Below are positions 1 to 8,142 of a stretch of 44,852 bases of DNA, in pieces. The stretch lies in contig SFJH01000016.1 of NCBI GenBank assembly GCA_004555155.1, forward strand, positions 1 to 44,852. Direction: 5' to 3'. The stretch comes from Clostridiales bacterium. GTDB taxonomy: Bacteria > Bacillota > Clostridia > Christensenellales > Aristaeellaceae. Under the pieces are notes generated by a model. The model worked only from the letters and a program-made list of their open reading frames with translations, searched no databases and was not told the origin of the DNA. Every line of letters begins with the position of its first letter. Position 1 is the stretch's first letter. Made by a program: the position numbers and the translations under genes.

Positions 1-349
1 CAGATCCGCGCAATCTCCCCTGGCCGTCCGGGCGCTGCATGGCGCGATTCGCCGGTAATACGCGCACCGCTCCGCAACTCGCCTGCGTTCCGCAAATCTG
101 CGCAATCTCCCCTGGCCATCCGGGCGCTGTACGGCGCAATCTGCCGGTAATGCGCGCGCCGCTCCGTAACTCGCCTGCGTTCCGCAAATCTGCGCAATCT
201 CCCCTCGCCGTCTGGGCGCTGTACGGCGCGATTCGCCGGTAATGCGCGCGCCGCTCCGTAACTCGCCTGCGTTCCGCAAATCTGCGCAATCTCCCCTGGC
301 CGTTCGGGCGCTGCACGGCGCGATTCGCCGGTAATGCGCGCACCGCTCC
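1..349. repeat. 92-bp tandem repeat, nearly four copies
   Basis: The landmark GCGCAATCTCCCC recurs at 8, 100, 192 and 284, an exact 92-base period. Copies differ by only a few substitutions, and the array ends near 349. It probably continues left of the window. The unit contains an inverted repeat GGCGCG/CGCGCC around the segment ATTCGCCGGTAAT. The period is not a multiple of three, so an open frame crossing it changes reading frame in each copy and is not a credible gene. The function is unknown. Confidence 0.9.
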
Positions 350-653
350 TGCGCGGGCTGCACCTCCGCCGCATCCCCCGCAGGAGCGGAGCCGACGCCT
401 GTACGACGCAGCGATTATCTGCACAGCGGAGAAGCGGCGCTTCGGACGCGGAAGACCGCCGCTCGCGGAGCAAACAAAGCCGCTTCATTCATCCGGCATT
501 CCAGATGATCTCCCCTGCGCAGAACCGCCTGTGCAATCGGGCGCGTCGGCGTGTACGCCGCGTCCGCACAGGATCGCCTTCCGTCGGGAAGCCGTGGGCT
601 TTCCGGTTTTCGCCAGCCGCTTTTCGCTCGATGAAGCTCCTCTTCCGACATGC
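350..653. other. Gene-free stretch with one nested hairpin
   Basis: No frame here has a ribosome binding site with a recognisable product. The one structured element is at 528-572: outer arms CCTGTGC (528-534) and GCACAGG (566-572) enclose an inner stem CGGCG-TGTA-CGCCG (547-560). It could be a structured RNA or decayed sequence. I do not recognise an RNA family. Confidence 0.4.
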
Positions 654-688
654 AAAAATGCCAGCCGCTTTGCTCGGCTGGCATTTTT
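654..688. terminator. Bidirectional intrinsic terminator
   Basis: Perfect 14-bp arms AAAAATGCCAGCCG (654-667) and CGGCTGGCATTTTT (675-688) flank a 7-base loop. The T-run on either strand makes it usable in both directions. Confidence 0.85.
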
Positions 689-703
689 GTCTCCGGAAAA
701 GAA

Positions 704-745
704 CGCGGAGAGCGCCCTTCTCTCAGGAAAGGAGCGCTCTCCGCG
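704..745 (-). terminator. Terminator of the amino-acid binding protein gene
   Basis: Arms CGCGGAGAGCGC (704-715) and GCGCTCTCCGCG (734-745) form a 12-bp stem ten bases past the stop codon. On the minus strand it is followed by TTCTTTTCC, a T-rich tail. Confidence 0.85.
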
Positions 746-754
746 AGGCTTCCG

Positions 755-1504
755 TTATTCCGCGGTGATGTACTTGTCAATGATGGACTGAACCGTGCCG
801 TCGGCGATGAGCTCCTCGAGCGCGGCGTTGAAGGAATCGTAGAGCGGGGATTCCTTGGCGAAGCAGACGGCGTAGTCCTCCAGCGCGTAGGCGGTATCGA
901 GGATCGACAGGCCCTCGTTGGCGGCGACGAAATTGATGGCTACCTGGTCGTCGATGATCACGCAGTCGACCTTGCCGGAATTCAGGGCGACGACGGCGTC
1001 GGGCGCCTTGTTGAAGCGCTCGATGGCGTGCTTGAGGCCGTTGGCCTCGATGTCATCGGTGATGTAGAGGTCGCCGGTGGTGCCGATCTGCACGCCGATC
1101 TTGAACTCGTTGTCGGCGTTGAACAGGTCGTCGACGGAGGTGATGGCGCTGCCCTCCGGCACGATGACGGACTGCTTCGCCGTGGTGTAGGTGGTGGAGA
1201 AGTCGACGGACTGCTTGCGCTCCTCGGTGACGGTGAAGCCCGACATGCCGAAATCGACCTTGCCGGAGACCACTGCCGCGATGATGGAATCAAACTGCAT
1301 GTCGTTGATCTCCAGCTCGCAGCCCAGCTTGTCGGCCACCGCCTGGGCGATCTCCACGTCGATGCCCACGATGTCGCCGGTCACGTCGTCATAATACTCA
1401 TAGGGTGCAAAGTCGATACTGGAACCCATCTTGATCGTCTCAGCCAGCGCCGCGCCCGTGCACAGCAGAGCCATTGCCATCAGCATTGCAATCATCTTTT
1501 TCAT
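755..1504 (-). CDS. ABC transporter substrate-binding protein, polar amino acid (family 3)
   Basis: Extracytoplasmic solute-binding protein of the amino-acid ABC family (SBP_bac_3), expected to capture a polar or charged amino acid and deliver it to a membrane permease. The protein begins with a lysine pair and a hydrophobic signal segment ending in GAALA, then ETIKMGSSIDFAPYEY. The family hallmark GIDVEIAQAVADKLG follows, then DFGMSGFTVTEERK and a C-terminal lobe with SGKVDCVIIDDQ. About 249 residues is normal for the family. I chose the ATG at 1504 because AGAGGG lies about nine bases upstream of it; the in-frame ATG at 1513 directly abuts that site. No permease or ATPase gene is adjacent, so it is an orphan here or its partners lie elsewhere. 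The amino acid bound cannot be read from the sequence. Confidence 0.93.
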   Translation of the reverse strand: MKKMIAMLMAMALLCTGAALAETIKMGSSIDFAPYEYYDDVTGDIVGIDVEIAQAVADKLGCELEINDMQFDSIIAAVVSGKVDFGMSGFTVTEERKQSVDFSTTYTTAKQSVIVPEGSAITSVDDLFNADNEFKIGVQIGTTGDLYITDDIEANGLKHAIERFNKAPDAVVALNSGKVDCVIIDDQVAINFVAANEGLSILDTAYALEDYAVCFAKESPLYDSFNAALEELIADGTVQSIIDKYITAE

Positions 1505-1559
1505 AATCCGCATCCCTCTTCAAAATTGATTTATCAGCGATGAATCGGTGATGTGAAAA

Positions 1560-1588
1560 AGGATACCACGTTCCGCCCCGTTTGTCAA
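1560..1588 (-). promoter_or_regulatory. Sigma-A promoter for the amino-acid binding protein
   Basis: Read on the minus strand, TTGACA (1588-1583) is followed after 17 bases by TATCCT (1565-1560). The minus-35 is a perfect match. Confidence 0.8.
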
Positions 1589-1657
1589 TGTATTTTTATG
1601 TAAAAATTGCGATGTTTCTGCATAGTTTTTCATCTGCGCAGCTGCATATCCATTCAT

Positions 1658-1685
1658 AATTCTCGTATATTATACATCAATTCTC
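1658..1685. promoter_or_regulatory. Candidate operator between divergent genes
   Basis: AATTCTC occurs at 1658-1664 and 1679-1685, exactly 21 bases apart (two helical turns). The palindrome GTATATTATAC (1665-1675) lies between them. The element sits in the A+T-rich gap between the binding-protein gene and argF, about 32 bases upstream of the argF minus-35. It is not a clear ArgR box; the regulator is unknown. Confidence 0.35.
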
Positions 1686-1716
1686 ATTTTTTCCGCATGT
1701 TTTTACATTCTGTTCC

Positions 1717-1745
1717 TTGTATGCACGGGGGAATGCGATTATAAT
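1717..1745 (+). promoter_or_regulatory. Sigma-A promoter for argF
   Basis: TTGTAT (1717-1722), a 17-base spacer and a consensus TATAAT (1740-1745). Transcription would start near 1752, giving a leader of about 26 bases ahead of the ATG, with GGAGGT at 1765-1770. Confidence 0.8.
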
Positions 1746-1777
1746 TATATCCAATAACTGCAACGGAGGTTGAGAAC

Positions 1778-2764
1778 ATGTCGTTCAAGGGCAGGAGTTT
1801 TTTGAAGCTGCTGGACTACACGCCCGAGGAAATCGGCGCGCTGCTGGATCTGGCGGCGGAGCTGAAGGCAAAGAAGAAGGCCGGGATCCCCCACGACACG
1901 CTGCGCGGCAGGAACATCGCGCTGATCTTTGAAAAGACGAGCACGCGCACGCGCTGCAGCTTCGAGGTTGCGGCCCACGATCTGGGCATGGGCGTGACGT
2001 ATCTGGATCCGACGGGATCGCAGATCGGCAAGAAGGAGTCCATCGCGGACACGGCGCGGGTGCTGGGCCGGATGTACGACGGCATCGAGTACCGGGGCTA
2101 CGGCCAGGAGATCGTCGAGGCGCTGGCGAAGTATTCCGGCGTGCCGGTGTGGAACGGCCTGACCAACGAATTCCACCCGACCCAGATTCTGGCGGATTTC
2201 CTGACCATCCGCGAGCACTTCGGACGGCTGAAGGGCGTCAAGCTGGTGTACATGGGCGACGCGCGCTACAACATGGGCAATTCGCTGATGGTGGGCTGCG
2301 CGAAGATGGGACTCGACTTCGTGGCCTGCGCGCCGTCGAAGTACTTCCCCAGCGAGGCGCTGATCGACGAATGCCGCGCCATTGCCCGCGAGACCGGCGC
2401 GTCCATCTCCTTCTGCGAAAATCCCTCCGAGGCCGTGCGGGGCGCGAACGTGATCTACACCGACGTGTGGGTCTCCATGGGCGAACCGGCGGAGATCTGG
2501 GAGGAGCGCATCAACGACCTGTCTCCCTACCAAGTGAATATGTCTTTGATGAACGCCGCGGCGGAAGACTGTGTGTTTATGCACTGTCTGCCCGCGTTCC
2601 ACGATCTGAACACCGGCATCGGCCGCGAGATCTCCGCGCAGTTCGGCCTTTCCGAGATGGAGGTCACCGACGAGGTCTTCGAAAGCGACCGCAGCATCGT
2701 CTTCGACGAGGCCGAAAACCGCATGCACACCATCAAAGCCGTAATTGCTGCCGCGTTTAGGTGA
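1778..2764 (+). CDS. argF: Ornithine carbamoyltransferase
   Basis: Transfers the carbamoyl group from carbamoyl phosphate to ornithine, giving citrulline, in the cytoplasmic arginine pathway. The 328-residue length is standard. The carbamoyl-phosphate loop STRTR is at residues 55-59, followed by FEVAAHDLGM. HPTQ stands in the middle, DVWVSMGEP marks the ornithine-binding loop, and HCLP at residues 269-272 carries the catalytic cysteine. The start has GGAGGT seven bases upstream. The carbamoyl-phosphate synthase genes follow on the same strand, about 200 bases on, which argues for the biosynthetic (argF) rather than the catabolic (arcB) role. Sequence alone does not exclude a reversible role, because the two forms share all motifs. 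No arginine deiminase gene is in the window. Confidence 0.96.
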   Translation: MSFKGRSFLKLLDYTPEEIGALLDLAAELKAKKKAGIPHDTLRGRNIALIFEKTSTRTRCSFEVAAHDLGMGVTYLDPTGSQIGKKESIADTARVLGRMYDGIEYRGYGQEIVEALAKYSGVPVWNGLTNEFHPTQILADFLTIREHFGRLKGVKLVYMGDARYNMGNSLMVGCAKMGLDFVACAPSKYFPSEALIDECRAIARETGASISFCENPSEAVRGANVIYTDVWVSMGEPAEIWEERINDLSPYQVNMSLMNAAAEDCVFMHCLPAFHDLNTGIGREISAQFGLSEMEVTDEVFESDRSIVFDEAENRMHTIKAVIAAAFR

Positions 2765-2765
2765 C

Positions 2766-2946
2766 GGACTTTGTGCCGCCGTGGTGGCGGCGCAAAGTCC
2801 TGGCGGTGTGCTTCTGCTGCGGGCGTGGTACGCCCGACGATTTTGAGGCGGACGGCGCCTCAAAATCTACCCTGTGTTTGGGGGACGGGCGCACATGCGG
2901 TTCTTTGCGGCGGCTGTTCTGACCCGGTTCTTTCTGACCTGATTCT
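2766..2946 (+). promoter_or_regulatory. Hairpin-rich leader between argF and carA
   Basis: Three inverted repeats follow one another: GGACTTTGTGCCGCC (2766-2780) with GGCGGCGCAAAGTCC (2786-2800); GGGCGT/ACGCCC (2821-2835); and GATTTTGAGGC (2839-2849) with GCCTCAAAATC (2857-2867). None has a clear T-tail. Then two tandem 15-mers, TTCTGACCCGGTTCT (2917-2931) and TTCTGACCTGATTCT (2932-2946), match at 13 of 15 positions. It may be a processed or attenuated spacer controlling carA. No good separate promoter is visible. Confidence 0.45.
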
Positions 2947-2968
2947 CTGCAAAGGAAGGGATGCTTGT

Positions 2969-4030
2969 ATGAGCAAGGCTTATCTGGTTCTCTCCGACGG
3001 CACGGTTTATGAGGGCGTTTCCTTTGGCGCGCCCGTTTCTTCCATCGGCGAGCTTGTTTTCACCACCGGCATGGTGGGCTACATTGAGACGCTCACCGAT
3101 CCCAGCTATGCGGGACAGATCGTCCTGCAGACCTTTCCTCTCATCGGCAATTACGGCATCATCGAAGACGATTTCGAGGGCAAGTCCCACATTCGCGGCT
3201 ATGTGGTTCGCGAATGGTGCGACGCGCCCTCGAATTTCCGTTCGCAGTACGATGTGGACAAGTTCCTGAAGGATCGCGGCATTCCCGGCATCTGCGGCGT
3301 GGACACCCGCGCCATCACCCGGAAGGTGCGCGAACAGGGCGTGATGGGCGCGATGATCTGTTCCGAAATCCCCGCCGACCTGACGCCCATTCAGACCTAC
3401 GCGGTTTCCGGCGTGGTGGACGAGGTCACCCGCGCAGCGAAGTCCGTCTATCCGTCCATGGGCGAGTTCACCCGTCACGTGGTGCTGGTGGACTATGGCG
3501 CGAAGCGCTATATCGCCCGCGAGCTGCAGCGCCGCGGCTGCGCCGTGACCGCCGTTCCGGCAAAGACCAGCGCTGAGGAGATCCTTGCGCTGAAGCCCGA
3601 CGGCGTGATGCTGTCCAACGGCCCCGGCGACCCGGCGGAGAACGTCTATTGCATCGAACAGATCCGCAAGCTGCTGGGCCGCGTGCCGGTGTTCGGCATC
3701 TGCCTGGGCCACCAGCTCACCGCGCTGGCCACCGGCGCGCGCACGGAGAAGATGAAGTACGGCCACCGCGGCGCGAACCAGCCCGTGCGCGAGCTGAACG
3801 GCTCCCGCACGTTCATCACCAGCCAGAACCACGGCTATGCGGTGGCGTCCGATTCCGTGAAACAGGGCGTGGTCAGCTTCGCCAACGCCAACGACGGCAC
3901 CTGCGAGGGCATCGACTATCCCGACCTGAACGCCTTCACCGTGCAGTTCCACCCCGAGGCCCACTCCGGCCCCCGGGACACCTCGTTCCTGTTCGACCGG
4001 TTCATGTCCATGATGGGAGGGGATCGCTGA
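2969..4030 (+). CDS. carA: Carbamoyl-phosphate synthase small subunit (glutaminase)
   Basis: Hydrolyses glutamine and passes ammonia to the large subunit for carbamoyl phosphate synthesis. The 353-residue protein opens with SKAYLVLSDGTVYEG and the N-terminal CarA domain (GELVFTTGMVGY, TDPSYAGQIV). A class I glutamine amidotransferase domain follows: GICLGHQ places the nucleophile at Cys245, and FHPEA places the partner His and Glu at 328 and 330. I took the ATG at 2969, eight bases after GGAAGGG; a longer in-frame extension upstream runs through the hairpin region and has no CarA similarity. The stop TGA overlaps the next ATG by one base, so the small and large subunits are translationally coupled. 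Confidence 0.95.
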   Translation: MSKAYLVLSDGTVYEGVSFGAPVSSIGELVFTTGMVGYIETLTDPSYAGQIVLQTFPLIGNYGIIEDDFEGKSHIRGYVVREWCDAPSNFRSQYDVDKFLKDRGIPGICGVDTRAITRKVREQGVMGAMICSEIPADLTPIQTYAVSGVVDEVTRAAKSVYPSMGEFTRHVVLVDYGAKRYIARELQRRGCAVTAVPAKTSAEEILALKPDGVMLSNGPGDPAENVYCIEQIRKLLGRVPVFGICLGHQLTALATGARTEKMKYGHRGANQPVRELNGSRTFITSQNHGYAVASDSVKQGVVSFANANDGTCEGIDYPDLNAFTVQFHPEAHSGPRDTSFLFDRFMSMMGGDR

Positions 4031-7000
4031 TGCCGCTGAATCGTGATATCAAGAAGGTGCTGATGATCGGCTCCGGCCCGATCGTGATCGGCCAGGCCGC
4101 CGAGTTCGACTACGCCGGCGCGCAGGCCTGCCGCGTGCTGAAGGCTGCGGGCGTGAACGTGGTGCTGGTCAACTCCAACCCCGCCACGATCATGACCGAC
4201 AAGGCGCTGGCCGACGAAATCTATCTGGAGCCGCTGACCGCCGAGACGGTGAAGCGCATCATCGAGCGCGAAAAGCCGGACAGCATGCTGGCGGGCCTGG
4301 GCGGACAGACCGGCCTGACCATCGCCATGCAGCTGAACAAGGAGGGCTTCCTCCAGTCCCACAACGTCAAACTGATCGGCACCAACGCCGACGCCATCGA
4401 CAAGGCCGAGGACCGTCAGATGTTCAAGGACACCATGACCGCCATCGGCGAACCCACCATCCCCTCCGAAATCGCCAACGACGTGGAGACCACGCTGCAA
4501 ATCGCCGAAAAGATCGGCTATCCGGTGATCGTGCGCCCCGCGTTCACGCTGGGCGGCGCGGGCGGCGGCGTGGCGTACAGCGCCGCCGAGCTGCGCGAGG
4601 TGGCCCGCACCGGTCTGGACATGTCCCCCATCACCCAGGTGCTGATTGAAAAGTACATCGCCGGGTGGAAGGAGATCGAGTTCGAGGTCATGCGAGATTC
4701 CGTGGGCAACGTCATCGCCGTCTGCTCCATGGAGAACTTCGACCCGGTGGGCGTGCACACCGGCGACTCCATCGTCGTCGCGCCCGCGCTGACCCTGTCG
4801 GACAAGGAGTATCAGATCCTGCGCAGCGCGGCGCTGAACATCATCACCGCGCTGGGCATCGTGGGCGGCTGCAACTGCCAGTTCGCGCTGAACCCCGACA
4901 GCTTTGAATACGCCGTCATCGAGGTCAATCCCCGCGTCTCCCGCTCGTCCGCGCTGGCCAGCAAGGCCACCGGTTATCCCATCGCGAAGGTCACCACCCA
5001 GATCGCCCTGGGCTACACGCTGGACGAGATCAGGAACGAGATCACCGGCAAGACCTGCGCCTGCTTCGAGCCCACCGTCGATTACGTCGTGGTGAAGTTG
5101 CCCAAGTGGCCCTTCGACAAGTTTGCCGACGCCAGCCGCAAGCTGGGCACCCAGATGAAGGCCACCGGCGAGGTGATGTCCATCGCGCCCAGCTTCGAAA
5201 TGGCGCTGATGAAGGCCGTCCGCGGCGCGGAGATCAAGCTGGACACGCTGAACCTGCCCTATACCGGCGATATCCCGGTGGAACAGCGTCTGAAGAACGT
5301 AGACGACCTGCGCCTGTTCACCATCTTCGAAGCGCTGAAATCCGGCATGACGGTCGAGCTGATCCACGAAATCACGAAGATCGACCGCTGGTTCCTGAGC
5401 AAGATCCAGAAGCTGGCACAGTTCGAGCAGAGAATCGCCGGCGGGCTCTCCGACGAGGACTATCTCGTCGGCAAGAAGCTGGGCTATCCCGACAAGGCCC
5501 TCGCCCGGCTCTCCGGCCGCACGGAGCTTCCGAAGCTCTCCTCCGCCTTCAAGATGGTGGACACCTGCGGCGCGGAGTTCGACGCGGAGACCCCCTACTT
5601 CTACTCCACCTTCGATTCCGAGTGCGAATCCCGGTCGTTCCCCCGCAGCGGCAAGCCGGTGATCATCGTGCTGGGCTCCGGCCCCATCCGCATCGGTCAG
5701 GGCATCGAGTTCGATTATTCGTCGGTGCACTGCGTGTGGACGCTGAAAAAGCTGGGCTACGACGTGGCCATCATCAACAACAACCCCGAAACCGTCTCCA
5801 CCGACTACGACACCGCCGACCGCCTGTACTTCGAGCCGCTGACCGAGGAGGACGTGATGCGCATCATCGAAGTCGAGCAGCCCGTGGGCGTGGTGGTGGC
5901 CTTCGGCGGACAGACCGCCATCAAGCTGACCCAGGCGCTGGATCGCGCGGGCGTAAACATCCTGGGCACCTCCGCCGAGGGCATCGATATCGCCGAGGAT
6001 CGCGAGCGGTTCGACGCGCTGCTGGAGCAGTTCTCTATCCGCCGCCCGAAGGGCATGGGCGTGAAGACCATGGTCGAGGCGCTCTCCGCCGCGGAGACGC
6101 TGGGCTATCCGGTGCTGCTGCGCCCCAGCTACGTCATCGGCGGCCAGAACATGACCATCGCCCACGCGCCGGAGGACGTTCAGCGCTACATGGCCCGCAT
6201 TCTGGCCGGCGGCATCGACAACCCCGTGCTGGTGGACAAGTACATGTCCGGCGTGGAGCTGGAGGTGGACGTGATCTCCGACGGCACGGACGTGCTGATC
6301 CCCGGCATCATGGAGCATATCGAGCGCGCCGGTGTGCACTCCGGCGACTCCATCGCCGTCTATCCGCCCTACAACATCAACGACCGCATGATCGAAACCA
6401 TCGTGGCCAGCTCCACCAAGCTTGCCCTCGCGCTGGGCACCAAGGGTCTGGTGAACATCCAGTACCTGATCTACCACGGCGAATTGTACGTCATCGAGGT
6501 CAATCCCCGCGCGTCGCGCACCATCCCCTACATCAGCAAGGTCACCGACGTGCCCATGGTCGACCTGGCAAGCCGCGTGATGATCGGTCAGAAGCTGAAG
6601 GACCTGGGCTACGGCACCGGCCTGTGCCACACGCCGCCCTACTGCGCGGTAAAGGTGCCGGTGTTCTCCTTCGAAAAGCTCACCGACGCCAACAGCTATC
6701 TCAGCCCCGAGATGAAGTCCACCGGCGAGGTGCTGGGCATCGGCAAGGACCTGAGCGAGGCGCTCTACAAGGGCATGATCTCCTCCGGCATCCGCCTGCC
6801 CCATGCCGGCGACGAAATCGGCGTGCTGCTGAGCGTGGACAAGTACGACTTCTACGAGGTGCTGGGTCTGGCCCGGAAGCTCTACGACCTGAAGTGCCGC
6901 CTCTACGCCACCACCGAGACCGCCGAGAGCATCGCCACGCTGGGCATCCCGGTGACCACCGTTGCCGACATCGACAACCGCGCCGCCATCGACGCGCTGC

Positions 7001-8055
7001 TCGAGAGCGGCGCGATCCAGTACATCGTCTACACCGGCGCGCTGCGCGACGACACGATGAACGAATACATCGCGCTGCACCGCCGCGCGCTGCTGCTGGG
7101 CATCGCCTGCCTGACCTCGCTGGACACCGCCAACGCCCTGGCCGACGTGCTCGCCAGCCGCTACAACCAGCTCAACACCGAGCTGGTGGACATCAACCAC
7201 ATGCGCTCCGAGCGCCAGAAGCTGCACTTCTTCAAGATGCAGGGCTGCGGCAACGACTACATCATCATCGACAACTTCGACCGCGCCATCACCTACCCCG
7301 AGTCCCTTTGCGTCAGTCTCTGCCGCAGCTACTACGGCGTGGCCGCCGACGGCATCATCCTGATCGAGGGCTCCGAAGTCGCCGACGCGAAGATGCGCCT
7401 GTACAACCGCGACGGAAGCGAGGGCCGCATGGGCGGCAACGGCATCCGCTGCGTGGGCAAGTACCTCTACGACTCCGGCAAGGCCAAAAAGGATGAGCTG
7501 GACATCGAAACCGCCAGCGGTGTCAAGCATCTGAAGCTGTACACCCGCTACGGCAAGGTCAGCAGCGTCTCGGTGGGCATCGGCAAGGCCAACCTCAACG
7601 CGAAGGAGCTGCCCTGCACGCTGCCCGTGGAGCGCGCCGTGAACTATCCCGCCGAGATCGGCGGGCAGACCTACAACATCACCTGCGTGGGCGTCGGCAC
7701 GCCCCACTGCGTGGTGTTCACCGACAAGGTGGATACGCTGGATCTGAAGACCCTCGGCCCGCAGTTCGAGAATGCGGAGATCTTCCCGCAGCGCGTGAAC
7801 ACCGAGTTCGTCCGCGTGGTGAATCCCACTACGCTGCGCATGCGCTGCTTCGAGCGCGGCAGCGGAGAGACGATGGCCTGCGGCACCGGCGCGTGCGCAG
7901 CGGTGGTTGCCGCGGTGGAGAACGGGCTGTGCGCGAAGAACGTGGACGTAAACGTCCACGTCAAGGGCGGTATTCTGACGGTGAACTATTCGGATGAAGG
8001 CGTCACCCTCCACGGCAATGCCGAGCTGGTCTATGAGGGCACATTGGAGCTGTAA
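4030..8055 (+). CDS. carB: Fusion of carbamoyl-phosphate synthase large subunit with a DapF-like domain
   Basis: A single uninterrupted frame of 1341 codons. Residues 1 to about 1060 are a complete CarB: GSGPIVIGQAAEFDY at the start of the first ATP-grasp half, GSGPIRIGQGIEFDY near residue 548 opening the second, then the regulatory MGS-like domain ending CLTSLDTANALADVL and ELVDINHM. Without a stop the chain continues, from about residue 1062, into a complete diaminopimelate epimerase fold: FKMQGCGNDYIIID, NRDGSEGRMGGNGIRC, CVGVGTPHCVVF and ERGSGETMACGTGACA. CarB makes carbamoyl phosphate; DapF interconverts LL- and meso-diaminopimelate for lysine and peptidoglycan. The first catalytic cysteine of DapF (CGNG in the family) is Gly1135 here, whereas the second is present as Cys1284. 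The Met at 7201 has only a poor ribosome binding site, so separate DapF synthesis is unlikely but not excluded. Start: ATG overlapping the carA stop. Confidence 0.93.
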   Translation: MPLNRDIKKVLMIGSGPIVIGQAAEFDYAGAQACRVLKAAGVNVVLVNSNPATIMTDKALADEIYLEPLTAETVKRIIEREKPDSMLAGLGGQTGLTIAMQLNKEGFLQSHNVKLIGTNADAIDKAEDRQMFKDTMTAIGEPTIPSEIANDVETTLQIAEKIGYPVIVRPAFTLGGAGGGVAYSAAELREVARTGLDMSPITQVLIEKYIAGWKEIEFEVMRDSVGNVIAVCSMENFDPVGVHTGDSIVVAPALTLSDKEYQILRSAALNIITALGIVGGCNCQFALNPDSFEYAVIEVNPRVSRSSALASKATGYPIAKVTTQIALGYTLDEIRNEITGKTCACFEPTVDYVVVKLPKWPFDKFADASRKLGTQMKATGEVMSIAPSFEMALMKAVRGAEIKLDTLNLPYTGDIPVEQRLKNVDDLRLFTIFEALKSGMTVELIHEITKIDRWFLSKIQKLAQFEQRIAGGLSDEDYLVGKKLGYPDKALARLSGRTELPKLSSAFKMVDTCGAEFDAETPYFYSTFDSECESRSFPRSGKPVIIVLGSGPIRIGQGIEFDYSSVHCVWTLKKLGYDVAIINNNPETVSTDYDTADRLYFEPLTEEDVMRIIEVEQPVGVVVAFGGQTAIKLTQALDRAGVNILGTSAEGIDIAEDRERFDALLEQFSIRRPKGMGVKTMVEALSAAETLGYPVLLRPSYVIGGQNMTIAHAPEDVQRYMARILAGGIDNPVLVDKYMSGVELEVDVISDGTDVLIPGIMEHIERAGVHSGDSIAVYPPYNINDRMIETIVASSTKLALALGTKGLVNIQYLIYHGELYVIEVNPRASRTIPYISKVTDVPMVDLASRVMIGQKLKDLGYGTGLCHTPPYCAVKVPVFSFEKLTDANSYLSPEMKSTGEVLGIGKDLSEALYKGMISSGIRLPHAGDEIGVLLSVDKYDFYEVLGLARKLYDLKCRLYATTETAESIATLGIPVTTVADIDNRAAIDALLESGAIQYIVYTGALRDDTMNEYIALHRRALLLGIACLTSLDTANALADVLASRYNQLNTELVDINHMRSERQKLHFFKMQGCGNDYIIIDNFDRAITYPESLCVSLCRSYYGVAADGIILIEGSEVADAKMRLYNRDGSEGRMGGNGIRCVGKYLYDSGKAKKDELDIETASGVKHLKLYTRYGKVSSVSVGIGKANLNAKELPCTLPVERAVNYPAEIGGQTYNITCVGVGTPHCVVFTDKVDTLDLKTLGPQFENAEIFPQRVNTEFVRVVNPTTLRMRCFERGSGETMACGTGACAAVVAAVENGLCAKNVDVNVHVKGGILTVNYSDEGVTLHGNAELVYEGTLEL

Positions 8056-8092
8056 CCCCCCGCTCCAAAAACGCGGCAGCAGGAGAAGGAGT

Positions 8093-8142
8093 CCAGAGGG
8101 GATCATCCCCTCTGGCGGGGTGCAGGGGCAGCGCCCCTGCAC
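8093..8142. repeat. Paired palindromes after carB-dapF
   Basis: CCAGAGGGGA (8093-8102) pairs perfectly with TCCCCTCTGG (8106-8115). GTGCAGGGGC (8120-8129) pairs with GCCCCTGCAC (8133-8142). Two adjacent perfect 10-bp hairpins with three-base loops look like the dispersed palindromic (REP-like) elements of G+C-rich clostridia. They could also stop or protect the carAB transcript, although no T-run follows. Confidence 0.6.

Noticed and set aside
39..242. Open frame in the 92-bp repeat region
   Set aside because: The period is not a multiple of three, there is no ribosome binding site, and the peptide is not a repeat of itself.
334..780. Overlapping open frames on both strands left of the binding-protein gene
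   Set aside because: They run through two terminator hairpins, one overlaps the certain gene's end, and none has a recognisable start or product.
2771..2968. N-terminal extension of carA
   Set aside because: It would translate the hairpin region; the ATG at 2969 has a proper ribosome binding site and gives the standard CarA start.
7201..8055. Separate dapF gene with its own start at 7201
   Set aside because: No good ribosome binding site precedes the Met codon and there is no stop before it, so a fusion is the simpler reading. Internal initiation remains possible.
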